A DNA stretch of 64,000 nucleotides, taken from assembly GCA_963662175.1 (NCBI GenBank), contig OY759216.1:48563087-48627086 (forward strand). Reading direction: 5' to 3'. The notes beneath the pieces are model-generated. The model saw only the letters and a list, made by a program, of their open reading frames with translations. It did not search any database and was not told where the DNA came from. The stretch is from Aradus depressus (taxonomy: Eukaryota; Arthropoda; Insecta; Hemiptera; Aradidae). Positions 32,433-43,244 of the stretch are shown piece by piece. Every line of letters starts with the position of its first letter. The stretch's first letter is position 1. The position numbers were made by a program, and so were the translations under genes.

Positions 32433-32689
32433 ATAAAATAGAGAGCAAAAAATATAATTGAGTATTGAAGTTTGTAATTAACATTTATTACAACACAAAT
32501 GTTAACAACACAGACCTGATTAGATTTTGGTCGAAATCAGACTAAAGTTAGACCAGTTTACTTTGGGGCACGTACATTTTACAAGATACCTCTTATATTT
32601 ATGTCCTAAACAAAATTCTCTTCGATTAATAGCTGAAAAGAAAACTGAATATATAGAAAACCATTTTTCGAAGGCTGTGAAGTTTTTCG

Positions 32690-32830
32690 AGATACATTCT
32701 CTAACCCAGTAACGATTGTACCAATAAACTTGAAATTTGAGATGAAGATGTGACATGCGTTAACTCAGATTTGATTCGATACATATATGTAAATTGAAAG
32801 GTACATTTTTTCTGGTGTCGCCTTGTTTGT
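32690..32830 (+). repeat. Repeat family E
   Basis: ACTTGAAATTTGAGATGAAG, TGACATGCGTTAACTCAG and GTGAGATACATGCCGAAAAC occur in the order seen in reverse near 22.5 kb. Upstream DNA from 32500 (TTTTTCGAGATACATTC) may belong to the same element. Frames through it are AT-rich and not convincing. Confidence 0.5.
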
Positions 32831-33107
32831 GAGATACATGCCGAAAACCATCTTAAGATGACATTATAGATATATTTTTTTTGTTTTATATTTACAACTA
32901 TATATCTATATACAATATATTAAGCAAATGTGATAGATAATAAATAAATGTCCTTTATGTTGAATGAGAAATCATTCAATAATGACTAATGACTCTTGTT
33001 ATTATGGATGAGAAAGAGAAATTAAAAATATATATAAAACAAAAAAACAAAAAAAAATAGACGAAAAAGAAACATAAAAAGATTGTAGATGATAAGTCTT
33101 CAATCCA

Positions 33108-33745
33108 CTAGTAGGTCTCGAGGCTATTGCCGCCTCAATCTCCGAACATGAACATTAGGAAGGGTTCTTGTGGCAAGTCTGCGGATTAAAGGATTAGGGT
33201 GAAAGGAAAGGGTAGAATGGAATTTTCTGTAGCGGGATTTAATTACATCCCTTACAAAGGGAATCTGCAGGTCAGTGTGAAGGATAGCATTAGAGATGTA
33301 GAATGGAGCGTTTGTGATTTTACGAAGAATACGGGATTTTAAGGTTTGAATTCTATAAAAATTCGAAGGTTTAGTTGAGCCCCAGAGTTCAGCTCCATAC
33401 GCCCATATTGGCTTCAGTAATTGGTTGTAATTGAGTCTTATATTACTTAATGTAAGTTTCGATCTGTTGTCTAAAGTCTATTGTAATAAGAGTTTGTCCG
33501 ATTTAGTTCTTGTCTTTTAAGTCTAGTATGAGGATTCCATGTCAGGCGTCTGTAAATAAATAACTCAAGGTAGTGGACCCAGGAAGGAGTGAGTTATAAA
33601 GAGTGACAAGAGGACAGGTTGCACCACGCAGGGTGAAGGTGATGTGTTTGCATTTCTTATCGTTGACCTTTATCCTCCCTCCACCTATAGGTGTATTGTT
33701 TAGTCTACAACGTTTGTTGACTGAACGTAATGTAAACACACTGCA
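33108..33745 (-). pseudogene. Jockey-like ORF2, C-terminal third, frameshifted
   Basis: The minus strand reads RIKVNDKKCKHITFTLRGA, then in other frames FIYRRLTWNPHTRLKRQELN and LLKPIWAYGAELWGSTKPSN, followed by FYRIQTLKSRILRKITNAPF, ...IPFVRDVIKSRYRKFH and ...VHVRRLRRQ-stop. This is the thumb and tail region of Jockey-group reverse transcriptases in the correct order. At least three frame changes and in-frame stops make it dead. It may complement the fragment at 10.8-11.2 kb. Confidence 0.9.
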
Positions 33746-33859
33746 AACCCGTCTCTTTGTTTGAGACTCAGTCCCTTGCTATAGTTGCCCGAGAATGGAC
33801 GTCTTATAAGTTTTTTTTTTAATTGCCGTATTTTGTTACGGCCCTACTTTCTTTGTGAA

Positions 33860-34016
33860 CTTCTCTGACTTAGGATCTGCCAGTGTGCACGTTCTCATAG
33901 TGGCTTTTGTTATCTGTTTTAAAAAACTGAAAATTTATTTCAAGAATAGGAATTTACCCTCGAGAAAACTTGATAACCTCTCTAAAAAAAAACATGAGAG
34001 AGAAAACATAGTTATT
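33860..34016 (-). repeat. SINE-adjacent shared segment, copy 1
   Basis: Read in reverse, 33910-34005 matches 36176-36280 on the plus strand (GAAAACTTGATAACC, TTATTTCAAGAATAGGAATT, AACATGAGAG). In both places it directly follows the 3' end of a family S SINE. Confidence 0.7.
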
Positions 34017-34078
34017 TTGACCCATGCCCGGGCTTTAAGTACAAGGTCATATCGCCTGCTACCAGAGAACTTTTTCTC
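34017..34078 (-). mobile_element. tRNA-derived SINE (family S), tail fragment
   Basis: Contains CCATGCCCGGGCTTTAAGT, GTCATATCGCCTGCTACCAG and the first arm of the stem-loop, then stops. Confidence 0.8.
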
Positions 34079-34163
34079 TTTGATATGTATCTTATTTTAG
34101 TTATCATATAAGCCGATTGCATCAATTTTACCAGACCAAAAGAATTGAAGAAATAAAAGTTAG

Positions 34164-34434
34164 TTATTGTGAATCATGCCCGAGCTTTAACCTTGAGGTC
34201 ATATTGCCTACTATAAGCCCGACTGTACTGTGGATGACCTAAATGTTGCCTACTCAGGTTTATTCACCTAAGGTAGGTCTATGTATGAGCTCGAGACTAT
34301 TGCTTATCTAACGTCCCATCCGAAGATGGTTTTTTCATCTCTCACTCAGAAACCTAAGAGTCTTGACCGGGTTTCGAACCCGCGATCTTGATCTCAGTAG
34401 AAAAGGACGCTGCCTATGAGCTACAGGCGCCCTC
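34164..34434 (-). mobile_element. tRNA-derived SINE (family S), nearly complete
   Basis: In reverse: AATCATGCCCGAGCTTTAAC, TATTGCCTACTATAAGCCCG (the stem-loop is deleted), TAACGTCCCATCCGAAG, CCGGGTTTCGAACCCGCGAT (B box) and ATGAGCTACAGGCGCCCTC (A-box end). The head is well preserved and the tail has a 30-bp deletion. Confidence 0.88.
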
Positions 34435-34630
34435 TTGAACAAATAAAATATTGTTACATTAAGAATTTTACCATTGAAATTTCATTCCTTTTTTTCAGTG
34501 AACACAAACACCCGATGTTTACACATAACAGATTGGAATCACACGTATTTTTTTTTATATTGATTTAAAAAGTCATATTTTTGGAGTGAGTTAATTATTT
34601 AGAGTTATTTACTCTTTTAACATTTCTAGT

Positions 34631-34948
34631 CATGATTACGAAACCAGAAAGAAAGATTTTCTAATAACTAAAAATTGCTCTTCTCTTTTTGTAAAAAGTA
34701 TAACTCATAAATGAATTAAATTCTTTAATGCCCTTCCCCACATCTTGAAGACAACTGAAACAATAACAACATTTAAACTTCAACTAAAAATATTTTTGTT
34801 AGAGGAAACCATCTATTCGGAAACGAAATTTTTTTTCTCATTTTTCAAAATTATTAAAATAACTATAATAAAAAGAATGTGTCTTTTTCAAAAACATTAT
34901 CTGATACATAGCATTCAATTTTATTTCCTCCACAGATATCTTCTTTAA
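34631..34948 (+). pseudogene. CR1/L2-like LINE, C-terminal end of ORF2
   Basis: The frame reads HDYETRKKDFLITKNCSSLF, then VKSITHK, a TGA at 34712-34714, and KFFNALPHILKTTETITTFK followed by LQLKIFLLEETIYS. The pattern H-Y-TR..D.L...........S....K.FN.LP..I.....I..FK..LK.FLL is the shared C-terminus of CR1/L2-type LINEs. The 3' region continues to about 35772, where it ends AATAAACATAATTATTATTA, and it is interrupted by the palindromic insertion at 35197-35526. Confidence 0.85.
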
Positions 34949-35292
34949 GGTCTGTCGAATCTACGTTTTAATAATTAATTTTTATTATTTATTTATACTT
35001 TTATATATTATCATATTCATTGCATTTATTTTATTTTTATTATTTTATTCATTTGTAACTATATATTTTTATTATAATTGTTATTGTTATTTTCGTTCTC
35101 TTTTCTATATTTCGCTCATTGTGACCTGAGGAAGTGAAATGAAAAAGACACTTCCGGAAAAGTTATCAAAAATTATTGTCTACCTTAATTTTAATTGTAA
35201 GAGTATTGAGGGTCAGTCAAAGATGGAAGAAAACACTATTCAAACGCCAACGTTTCGATATATTTTATATCATCATCAGGGTCTACAAACAT

Positions 35293-35327
<35 letters not shown>

Positions 35328-35772
35328 TCAAGATTAGAATCACAATAAAACAAAATTAGTTTAATTGTGATTCTAATCTTGATTTTTCCCCCCCATGTTT
35401 GTAGGCTCTAATGATGATATAAAATATATCGAAACGTTGGCATTTGAATAGTGTTGCCTGTTTTCTTCCATCTTTGACTGACCCTCAATATTCCTACAAT
35501 TAGAATCTACAGTCGCTAATCAACATCTTAATTTTAATTAAATTAAAAAAATTATCTACTGTATTTATTATGTACTTCATTTGTCTACTGTGTAATATTA
35601 TTATTTCTGTACTCATATTTCAAGCATTTATTCACTTCATTTTATTTTTTAATAGTATTGTTAATTATCATCGTGTATTTTAAAAGTTATCTTAATGTAA
35701 ACATTCTTATGACGTACCCTATTACTATGTTATAGTTTAACTGAAATAAACATAATTATTATTATTTTTTCT
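34949..35772 (+). mobile_element. 3' untranslated region of the CR1/L2-like LINE, with insertion
   Basis: T-rich sequence following ORF2, ending in an (ATT)n-like tail near 35757-35772. Near 35125-35160 CTGAGGAAGTG...CACTTCCGGAAA forms a hairpin. Removing 35197-35526 plus one copy of the 13-bp duplication restores an uninterrupted LINE tail. Confidence 0.65.
35197..35526. mobile_element. 330-bp palindromic retrocopy with two hammerhead-like cores (family P)
   Basis: Flanked by an identical 13-bp duplication CTTAATTTTAATT (35184-35196 and 35527-35539). The left arm (about 35197-35347) and the right arm (about 35361-35505) are reverse complements, sharing GTCAGTCAAAGATGGAAGA, CGTTTCGATATATTTTATAT and GATCAAGATTAGAATCACA, around a loop of about 14 bp. 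A G34 tract (35293-35326) lies in the left arm against TTTTTTCCCCCC in the right. Each arm carries a hammerhead-like core in opposite orientation: 35253-35279 minus with CTGATGA, and 35407-35434 plus with CTAATGA. Confidence 0.8.
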
Positions 35773-36008
35773 ATTTGTTGTCCGTGAGACTTGTGGAAAA
35801 GTTCATTTCTATTATTCATAAATAAAGTTTTCTCATTCAACATCCTGAATTATTTTTATATAATTTCTTAAAGTTGGCTGGTCTACAAAAGAGGGGAAAT
35901 TAAGAAAAAGAGAAAGAAAAAGACAACTTTATCCCACCCCTAAAATAATAAAACCCTGGCAATGTATTTCCCAGCTCATATTATAATATAACTAATAATT
36001 ATTAGTAA

Positions 36009-36171
36009 TCAACCTGGCCGAAGGCCTTAGGTTTTTTATCTGAGAGGTGAAAAAGTCTTGAGCACGCCGTCCTTCGGATGAGAGTCGGGCTCATGTCCAC
36101 CAGAGAGACGAAAGAGTGCTCTGGTAGCAGGCGATATGACCTTGTAAAGCCCGGGCATAGGTCACAATAAC
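36009..36171 (+). mobile_element. tRNA-derived SINE (family S), internally deleted
   Basis: GGCCGAAGGCCTTAGG, TTGAGCACGCCGTCCTTCGG, then a jump from ATGAG to AGTCGGGCTCATGTCCACC. It ends AGCCCGGGCATAGGTCAC. About 90 bp of the body are missing. Confidence 0.85.
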
Positions 36172-36175
36172 TGTT

Positions 36176-36330
36176 TTCCCTCTCATGTTTTTTTTAGAGT
36201 GGGTTATCAAGTTTTCTCACTTGTATGAGTGTTAATTCCTATTCTTGAAATAAATTTTCAGTTTTCTCAACAATAAAAAAAATATATTTTGCACTCAAGC
36301 CCGGGCATGAATCATAAAAACAAGGAAGCA
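36176..36330 (+). repeat. SINE-adjacent shared segment, copy 2
   Basis: Matches 33910-34005 in reverse. It ends beside a second SINE tail scrap (AAGCCCGGGCATGAATC, about 36300-36318). A segment shared by two loci in the same position relative to the SINE suggests either a longer SINE variant or duplication of a composite. Confidence 0.65.
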
Positions 36331-36510
36331 AAGTTTTCTCATTCAGCATTGTTAAATCTTTTATTTAATTTCCCTAAGTTGGAAGATCTGGAAGAGAGTA
36401 AACTCAAACAAAAAATTTAAAAAAAAAAGGCTTTATCCGGCCCTCGAAATCCAAAAAGAAAAAGAAAATACTTCAGTTAACCTGCAGTAATGTTCCACAG
36501 CTTAGGCTCA

Positions 36511-36658
36511 ACAAGAAAACCATAATAACTGCCGATGTAATGAATGTATTGACACAACATTTAGTATGAGGATCCAAAAGCCACAATGTAAGTCAACTGT
36601 TGATTTTTAGCCCAAACGATTGATTTTGGAGGGAGAGCAAAAACTTAATTGATTAAAG
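36511..36658 (-). repeat. Family A fragment, 5' part
   Basis: CTCAACAAGAAAACC, ATAACTGCCGATGTAATGAA, ATTTAGTATGAGGATCC and GATTTTGGAGGGAGAGC, ending AACTTAATTGATTAA. The terminal hairpin is absent. Confidence 0.85.
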
Positions 36659-36697
36659 CCCCGAGGGGTACAGAGGGGCCTCTAGTTGAGTAGTATA

Positions 36698-38130
36698 CAG
36701 TAAACTCTCCCTTATCCGGCCTTCTGTTAACCGGCGCGCTCCCTTATCCAGCGCTCGCAAAATAATATCAAATTCGTTAAACTAAAATTAACATTCAATT
36801 ATTAGATTATCAATTATATATAAAGCCACGTGTATTTAGGAGCACATAATAATTCCGTAACTCACGAATCTTTCATGTATTTTTATTGTACATTCATACA
36901 TATGTACAGGGGCGTAGCCAGGGGGAGGCACATGCCCCTCCCTGGCCAGAGCAAAAACCAAGATAACGAAAATTGTGTTTTACTTAAATGTACATGTACA
37001 AAACAAGTCATATTACATTTATTTAAATATACATGAGTTCGATTATTTCATTTCCTAGCTCAAAATCTTAATTTATGTTACTTAATACTCATAAAACTGA
37101 TTTTACATGCGCAGTAAAAATGCAAAGCGCAGCAGCAGCAAAAGCATTCTATTGGCTGTGAGTGTAATTCTAAAAGCACAGAAACCACAGCGTGCATTTG
37201 CTGCTGCTGCGCTTTGAATGTTTGCTGCTTATATAAAGTCAGCTTAAGTATTACAGTCAGTGGTTACGTCAGGGTGAGCTTCTAGGGGTCCGAGTCTCCC
37301 AAATTAATAACAAAAAGCCTGCAGCGCTAACCACGGAAACTGTGGACTGTGTCCCCGGAAGTTTATACCCTCCCCCCCCCCCCTCCTATAGTCTAACTTT
37401 GCCCCCTCCCTGCTCAAAATCCTGTTTACGCCCCTGCATATATACATTGTATTTATAGTGAAGGGAACTCTAATAAAATATTATATTATTTCACTAATAT
37501 CCTATAAATAAATTATAATAAATACATAGTTGAAAATCACATTTATAAAAAATGTTTCCTAGAATAGAAAAACAAAGGAACCGCCCGTGCGTGGCACAAC
37601 AATATCGTCTTATCGGGAAATGAACACTTAACTAGTAAAGTCAAAGTTTAATTTTTTTCCACAAAAACCCTCTCCTATTTATTTTTCCTTTACACCAGTT
37701 CTATTTTTCTCAGTTTTCATTTGATTCTCATAGTGAAAAGAATCGTTGGACCGTTTTTCAGACGTCTTAACACTAAAGAAGGGGTGGGACTATGCAGCAC
37801 GGAACAGTGTTGTGTTAGGGAAACAAAAGAAAATTACCGATTTTTTTAACAATTAATATTTTTAGATTTTGTTTTAAATATGTATGTAATTAAACGCAGA
37901 TTTCAAAATATATTTTTAATGCTTGGATAAATATACATATGTAGGTACGTAATAAATCAATGTTCAGTATGTACATATTTGTCAATTTAATAAATGTTAT
38001 CAACAAAATACATACGTGTTTTATTCCTTAGCTCACCTAAAAACACTTTTTTTATGCTTTAATTGATATATTTTTTCTCATTAATTGATGATTTCCCTTA
38101 TTCGGCGTTTTCTGTTATCCGGCGATGTGA
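36698..38130. mobile_element. Tigger/pogo-type element, larger copy with nested hAT element
   Basis: The left end CAGTAAACTCTCCCTTATCC follows TA (36696-36697). The right part (37870-38128: TGTAATTAAACGCAGATTTC, ATGTTCAGTATGTACATATT, GTTTTCTGTTATCCGGCG) matches the right half of 17354-17748, but the last about 35 bp, including the terminal repeat, are missing. It has about 1 kb of extra interior compared with the short copy, part of which is the hAT element at 36907-37436. No transposase domain was recognised in the remainder. Confidence 0.8.
36907..37436 (+). mobile_element. hAT-type MITE, 530 bp, nested in a Tigger element
   Basis: Ends are CAGGGGCGTAGCCAGGG and, in reverse, CAGGGGCGTAAACAGG. 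The flanks are CATATGTA (36899-36906) and CATATATA (37437-37444), 7 of 8 matching. The interior holds a long imperfect hairpin around GCAGCAGCAGCAAAAGC and GCTGCTGCTGCGC. The 67-codon frame at its left is chance. A reverse copy lies at 24.9-26.2 kb. Confidence 0.9.
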
Positions 38131-38323
38131 CGTATAATATATATACATCAGAGGTGTAGTGCAGCCCAACTATGAATGGAAGCCTAATGCATCTCCTGTG
38201 TACCTTTCATTCATCCTTCAGGCATGATGGTTACTTGAAGAGGGGAGAGGAGAAACATATTTTCTAAAAAAGTGTGATGAGATCACACCTTAAAGGACTC
38301 CATAGATGATCTATAAAAAGCTA

Positions 38324-39296
38324 CAGTCAACTCTCGATAAGTCGAATTCCTAGTTAAGTCGAACAAATTCTCTGGTCCCATGTAACGTGAATATTACCTC
38401 AATAAGTCAAATTCGGGCCTAATACCAGGAACAATGCGTAAATAAGTCGAACTGAGAAAAATGGGCTGTGAGAGGACTTCCACCTCTATAAGTCGAACTC
38501 TTGAGGTCATCACCTCTATAAGTCGAACTCTTGAGCGTCATCAGTCGAACTCTTGAGCGTCATCACCTCTATAAGTCGAACTACGTTGAATGTTTGTTTA
38601 CTTTTTTAATGTTTTTGTTTGAATGTTTACTTTATTTTTACTTCATAACCTATTGTGCCGTTGTTATTCAGTCGTTGCGCCGCATTCCAACGTTTGGTTA
38701 GTACCAAGTTTTTTTGTTGTTGTTAAAATGCCGAGGAATCGATATTGGTGATTGGAAACTTTTCTCATCTGCTGTTTCTACAAATATAGACTTCGTCGAA
38801 TTCTTAGAGGTTGACTGTGACGTGCCTTCTGAGGAAAATATTTTGGCGGAAGTGCAGCTGCAAGTAGAACCCACTGACGGAAGTGACGATGAAGATGAGG
38901 CAGAAAAACTGCCTACAACTAAAGAAGCCAGAAATGCATTTAACATTGTTTGGACCTTTCTGGAAACCTGTGACAACGTCGACCAACAGCTTTTTACCAA
39001 CGTAAATGACGTGTCCAACATGTTTCTAACTAAAGAAAAAAAATATATTTAAAAAAAATTGTGGACAATTTCAAAGGCACTGAAAAATGATTTACATTAG
39101 TATGCATTAATGTACATTTATACATATTCTTAATATACTTTTTTTTACTTTACAGTAGGTAGGTATATCACATATTACTCTTTCTTATGTTCCTTTTTTA
39201 ATTTGATAAGTCGAACATTAACCTCGATAAGTCGAACATTGTAAGTCGAACAATTTTGCCCAGTCCCTAGAAGTTCGACTGATCGAGAGTTCACTG
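38324..39296 (+). mobile_element. Tigger/jerky-type transposon, 973 bp, internally deleted
   Basis: The left end CAGTCAACTCTCGATAAGTC and right end in reverse CAGTGAACTCTCGATCAGTC are flanked by TA (38322-38323, 39297-39298). The subterminal regions hold about ten copies of a (GA)TAAGTCGAAC word, including three tandem CACCTCTATAAGTCGAACTC units at 38489-38585. The middle carries only the end of the transposase frame. Confidence 0.92.
38714..39052 (+). pseudogene. Tigger/jerky-type transposase, C-terminal fragment
   Basis: An open frame of about 112 codons, of which roughly 38740-39052 is transposon-like: VDCDVPSEENILAEVQLQVE, TDGSDDEDEAEKLPTTKEAR and NAFNIVWTFLETCDNVDQQL. The acidic linker followed by PTTKEARNA-----FLE matches the C-terminal end of Tigger/jerky transposases. 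The DDE catalytic core and the DNA-binding domain are absent. The 107-codon frame on the other strand is its shadow. Confidence 0.75.
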
Positions 39297-39298
39297 TA

Positions 39299-40412
39299 TA
39301 TTTAAACAACAAATCCACAATTATTATATCCATTTCAAATAGTTTGTGCATGCCGTTTTTCAGACGATGGTCTCAAACTTCTTTGATTTTATATACACAT
39401 TTAAAGACCAATATAACCAAACCTGGGAAGGCAAGACTTAGGACTCAATATGAGTAAGGTAGTATAAAAATGTCAATATGAGTAAAGGCGTTTAAAAATG
39501 TCAATATCTAGTGATATGTCAATATTATCAATCCGTTATACCGTTGTGACTCGAGCCATTCTATTATTAATTCAAGATGTTCGGTTCAACGTCCCTGTGG
39601 TGTCCCTGGCAAATATTAAAAAATATGTATTGGGTCGTATCCATTATCGTATTTCCTATATTTATAACAACAAATAAATAATAATTGATTTATTTGGACA
39701 ATCATAGAATATGAAGACACTGAAAGAAAACTTCATTGCTGTTATAAATGTATAAACAAATCAATTATTACATTATTGTCTTTATAAATACAAAAAAAAA
39801 AAACAATAAATAAATATATTTAGGAGTATAATATACGATAGATAACATATTTTTGATAAAAAGACCCTCCAATAACGTTTATAAATATACAAGTGTTTCT
39901 TAGGCTTCTCTGAGATGATAGTTGGTGTTTTTTTTTTGCGGCATTTCTTCCTGTTGTGTCTTCAACGTAGTTTGACAATATTTCCGGACACTTCTACGTC
40001 CATTCTTTGGGTTACAATACATGTTAGATATAGTAGAGCCAATAACGGCAAATCGAACGAAGCGCCTCTACTGGCATCTGCTTGGAGGTTGATATAAAGA
40101 AATCGTATTAAACAAAATAAAAAAAAAACTAGGTATCTCAATTATTTTCATACAGTTACACATAACAAGAACTATAATGAACAATACATTATAGCCTTGT
40201 AGCCTTTCTGTAACTGATTTTCATCATATGGATGATACATTAGTTAACTCGTATGTATTAAATACATTCGTCACTTGTTGGTAATATTTTTTTTTTAATT
40301 TTGAGAGACTTTCAATCGGTTATTTTTTCACGACATGGATAATGATGAGGATATGAGGAAAAATAGCTTCTAGAAAGGCCTCAATGAAGGGATTTGGTAG
40401 CAGTATTAGAAA
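39299..40412. other. AT-rich stretch, no gene recognised
   Basis: The words AATATGAGTAA and AAAATGTCAATAT recur at 39450-39530 as a weak local repeat. Otherwise low-complexity AT-rich DNA. Confidence 0.3.
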
Positions 40413-40800
40413 ATCATCGGTGAATCACCGGCTATGTATTTCCCCAAAAATTAATCAATTAAGTTTTTGCTCTCCCTCCAAAGCCAAACGACCCTTTGGG
40501 CTAAAACTCAATATTTAATTTACATAGTGGCTTCTAAATCCTCATACTAAATATTGTGTCGATACATTCATTACAACGGAAGTTATTAGAGTGTTTGAGT
40601 TAACCTTCCCCCTAATCCCCCTCCCCTTGGACTGATTTGGCTGAAAATCATTCAGGTGTAGTTTTAAGAGAGTTGTAGATACACATATAATATTTCGCAT
40701 AGATATATTCATTCTATCGGTGGTTATTGTGTTCACAGACACACACTCAGTCAGAGAGAATTTGTTTTTCATTTTTGGATCAGGAGGAACAGAAGCAACA
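40413..40800 (+). repeat. Family A element, internally deleted, 3' end missing
   Basis: Starts with the hairpin ATCGGTGAATCACCGG and a decayed ATGTATTTCCCC. It has one module (TTACAACGGAAGTTATTAG) and the last module (CTATCGGTGGTTATTGTG), ending in TTTTTGGATCAGGAGG. Confidence 0.88.
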
Positions 40801-41364
40801 AAACTTGTCTGAAATTGGTCTACTTTTTTCGCATATTTTCAAAAATGTCCCGGGGTAATACAGGCAGAATAACTTCTTATATTGTTTTCCCTTTAAACAC
40901 TATTAACAATTTAGTTGTCCATTAATAAAATTGTATATTAAAAGCACCAAGGTGAAAAACTTTATAACTCATGATTTCTGCCTCTGTACGTGCTACCTGT
41001 CTGTCCGATGTACATTGTCAAGCAGCAATATAAACAAGTGCTGACTGGGCACCTCATTGATATTCATGTAACCCGGGTTCCAATCCCAACCTCCCAGGAG
41101 TCTCACCTCTATCTATTTTTCCAGGCTTCTTCCTCTCTTCTCCACTGGATTCTTAACAATTCCTACTAGCTATGTCTTTGGACTTTACAAAGTGTTTTCT
41201 TAGAATAAACACAAATCTTAGAAGGCGCTTAGTTCGCTAATGATTCATTAAAATAAGCTGTAACGAACGAGAGAAACAGAATATAAAAGTATTTTCTGAA
41301 GACGAAGAGTAAATACGAGTAGTAGATCAAGTTGCTCGATTTTTCTCTGTTATATTTATTTCCT
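40801..41364. other. Unassigned stretch
   Basis: Unique-looking DNA with no repeat landmark or credible frame. Confidence 0.3.
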
Positions 41365-41465
41365 CAGATATACGAAGTATAGGGGAAGTTATGTATTCAG
41401 TCAGAAATTCGATGTGGTATTTTCAACGAAGTTTCATGTTTTCCGACATCTTGATTTCAAAAATT
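41365..41465 (-). repeat. Family A fragment, 3' terminus
   Basis: CCTCAGATATACGAAGTATAGG, GGAAGTTATGTATTCAGTCAG and GTATTTTCAACGAAGTTTC. The terminal hairpin is intact (TATACGAAGTATA). Confidence 0.85.
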
Positions 41466-41489
41466 AGATCAAAACTAACTAGGGAGAAG

Positions 41490-41765
41490 TGATTATTTCA
41501 CAGGTTGTCAACTAAAATGTAGTCTGACCTCTCATAGCTTTTTATTAGTATTAGCTAAAGGTTGCCCTCATTATCAGGCAGTCTGTTAAAATAAAAAATT
41601 TTGAAATTTGAATGAAAATTAATATATTTTATTAATATTTAATATTTATATAATATTAATATAATTTTTAACAATTTGAAATTTCATGGATGTGGACAGG
41701 AAAGTTATTCCTGTCCACTCTGAGTCACAACTGGGAGAACGGAATACGTGAGATAGGCGATTCAC
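41490..41765 (-). mobile_element. Family H element, decayed hammerhead-like core
   Basis: In reverse it reads from GTTGTGACTCAGAGTGGACA and a GGACAGG..CCTGTCC hairpin through AT-rich spacer to CTGCCTGATAATGAGGGCAA and GAGAGGTCAGACTACATTTTA. The GAAA and the palindromic GCCGGC are lost, so the ribozyme block is dead in this copy. Confidence 0.65.
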
Positions 41766-42003
41766 CATCGAGATTTGTATCACTCAATATACAAACAACA
41801 TTTGATGTTTTACTGATCTAAATTTTGAAATGAAGTGGTTGCACAGTAAGGAATTAGTTTGGTCTAAAATATTGCCTTCCATTTTTCCAATAACAATGGT
41901 AAAACTAAAATTAACAATAAAAAATAATTGATATTTGCTATTCGTGAAATGATGTTTGTACATTTAGCAAAATGATTACTGATGATATGAGTATAGTTAG
42001 ATA

Positions 42004-42124
42004 GTTATTGTGACTCTTGTCCCGGCTTTTAACTATTAGATATCGCCTACTAACAGTGCGCTCTTTCCTCGCTCTGGTGGACATGAACTCGACTCTACTA
42101 TGAGAATTCTAAATTAACTACCGT
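42004..42124 (-). mobile_element. tRNA-derived SINE (family S), tail fragment
   Basis: TTGTGACTCTTGTCCCGGC, ATATCGCCTACTAACAGTG, CTCTGGTGGACATGAACTCG and TGAGAATTCTAAATT. The body and head are missing. Confidence 0.85.
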
Positions 42125-42415
42125 TTTAATGAACTTATTGACACGAAATTTCATACGTAAATTCAAAGCCCTATAAGGGAAAAAATCTATAAATTTTCAG
42201 CGGAATCAGCCCATGGCGAGCGGATCAGAAGGGGGCACAATACAAAAATCCCAATTACTGTCGATGTAATGAATATATCAACTTGAAATTATATACTAAA
42301 CATCCCATAAGGATTAACTAACAGTCGATGGCTTTGAAGGGATAGTAAAAATGTAATTGATTAATTAGTCCTGGGGAAGTATATAGCCAGTGATTCACCG
42401 ACTTTTTTTTTTTTT
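42125..42415 (-). repeat. Family A element, 5' half
   Basis: Reads in reverse: GACACGAAATTTCATACG, CAATTACTGTCGATGTAATG, TTAATTAGTCCTGGGGAAGT and GCCAGTGATTCACCGACTTT, ending in a T run. The 5' terminus is well preserved. Confidence 0.88.
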
Positions 42416-43089
42416 AAGTAAAGGAATTCTTTAACTTGGAGTCAACATCTAGATCTCGCTAACGACCAAACAAGGCCACTCACTACACAAAAGGAAAATA
42501 ATCTGAGCCAGAGATCTTTATGTTTGCTTCTTTTTCGTTTTTCACAATTCGCTAGAAGTGTGTTTACAGAACCAAGATGAAACAGGGAAGAAAACTCCAT
42601 TAGTTGAATTTAATAGCAGTTTGTGAGGACACTAATTGCTTGGACACTAATGGTCAGTTGATGGGAGCCAAAGGTAGTGTCTCGCCTCCATCTGAAGAAC
42701 TTCAGTGGTCATAAAGATGCACTTTCTGGTATATAAAGAAAATTATTAATAATAATAACAATATTTATTTATATTTATTATGATAATTGGTTAGGATATA
42801 CAATTGTGCAAGTCAAAATAGCTAATTATATACAACAAATGATATTAAATCTTAGAATACAAACACATATGAGATGAATAGCATTTTTAAAAATAAATAA
42901 GTAATATACGATAAATTAATATAACATTCCCAATACAATATTTACTATTTATATTTTTAATTATAAATAATTGATATTTCTATTTCTACAGATAAATCTT
43001 ATTTCAGAATGATATTTCGGTGCGATCAAGGGCCCCTTCTTCATGTCACTAACATCAAAATATAGAAAAAAAAAATGTGAGGGAAATAT

Positions 43090-43136
<47 letters not shown>

Positions 43137-43244
43137 GATATATTAGAGATCAGAGACCTAATGGTAATTATAGTTCTGAGAACGACCACGAGTAGCGCAC
43201 TAGTTGGAAGATACATAAAGTGGAGGGGATGAAAATTCAAGTTT
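42416..43244. other. AT-rich stretch with an (AT)n microsatellite
   Basis: (AT)n at about 43094-43133. The rest is low-complexity or unique. No gene recognised. Confidence 0.35.

Noticed and set aside
35125..35160. Further hammerhead core (CTGAGGAAGTG ... CACTTCCGGAAA)
   Set aside because: The hairpin pairs through GGAAGTG/CACTTCC, which consumes part of the would-be core and leaves no helix II in the required position.
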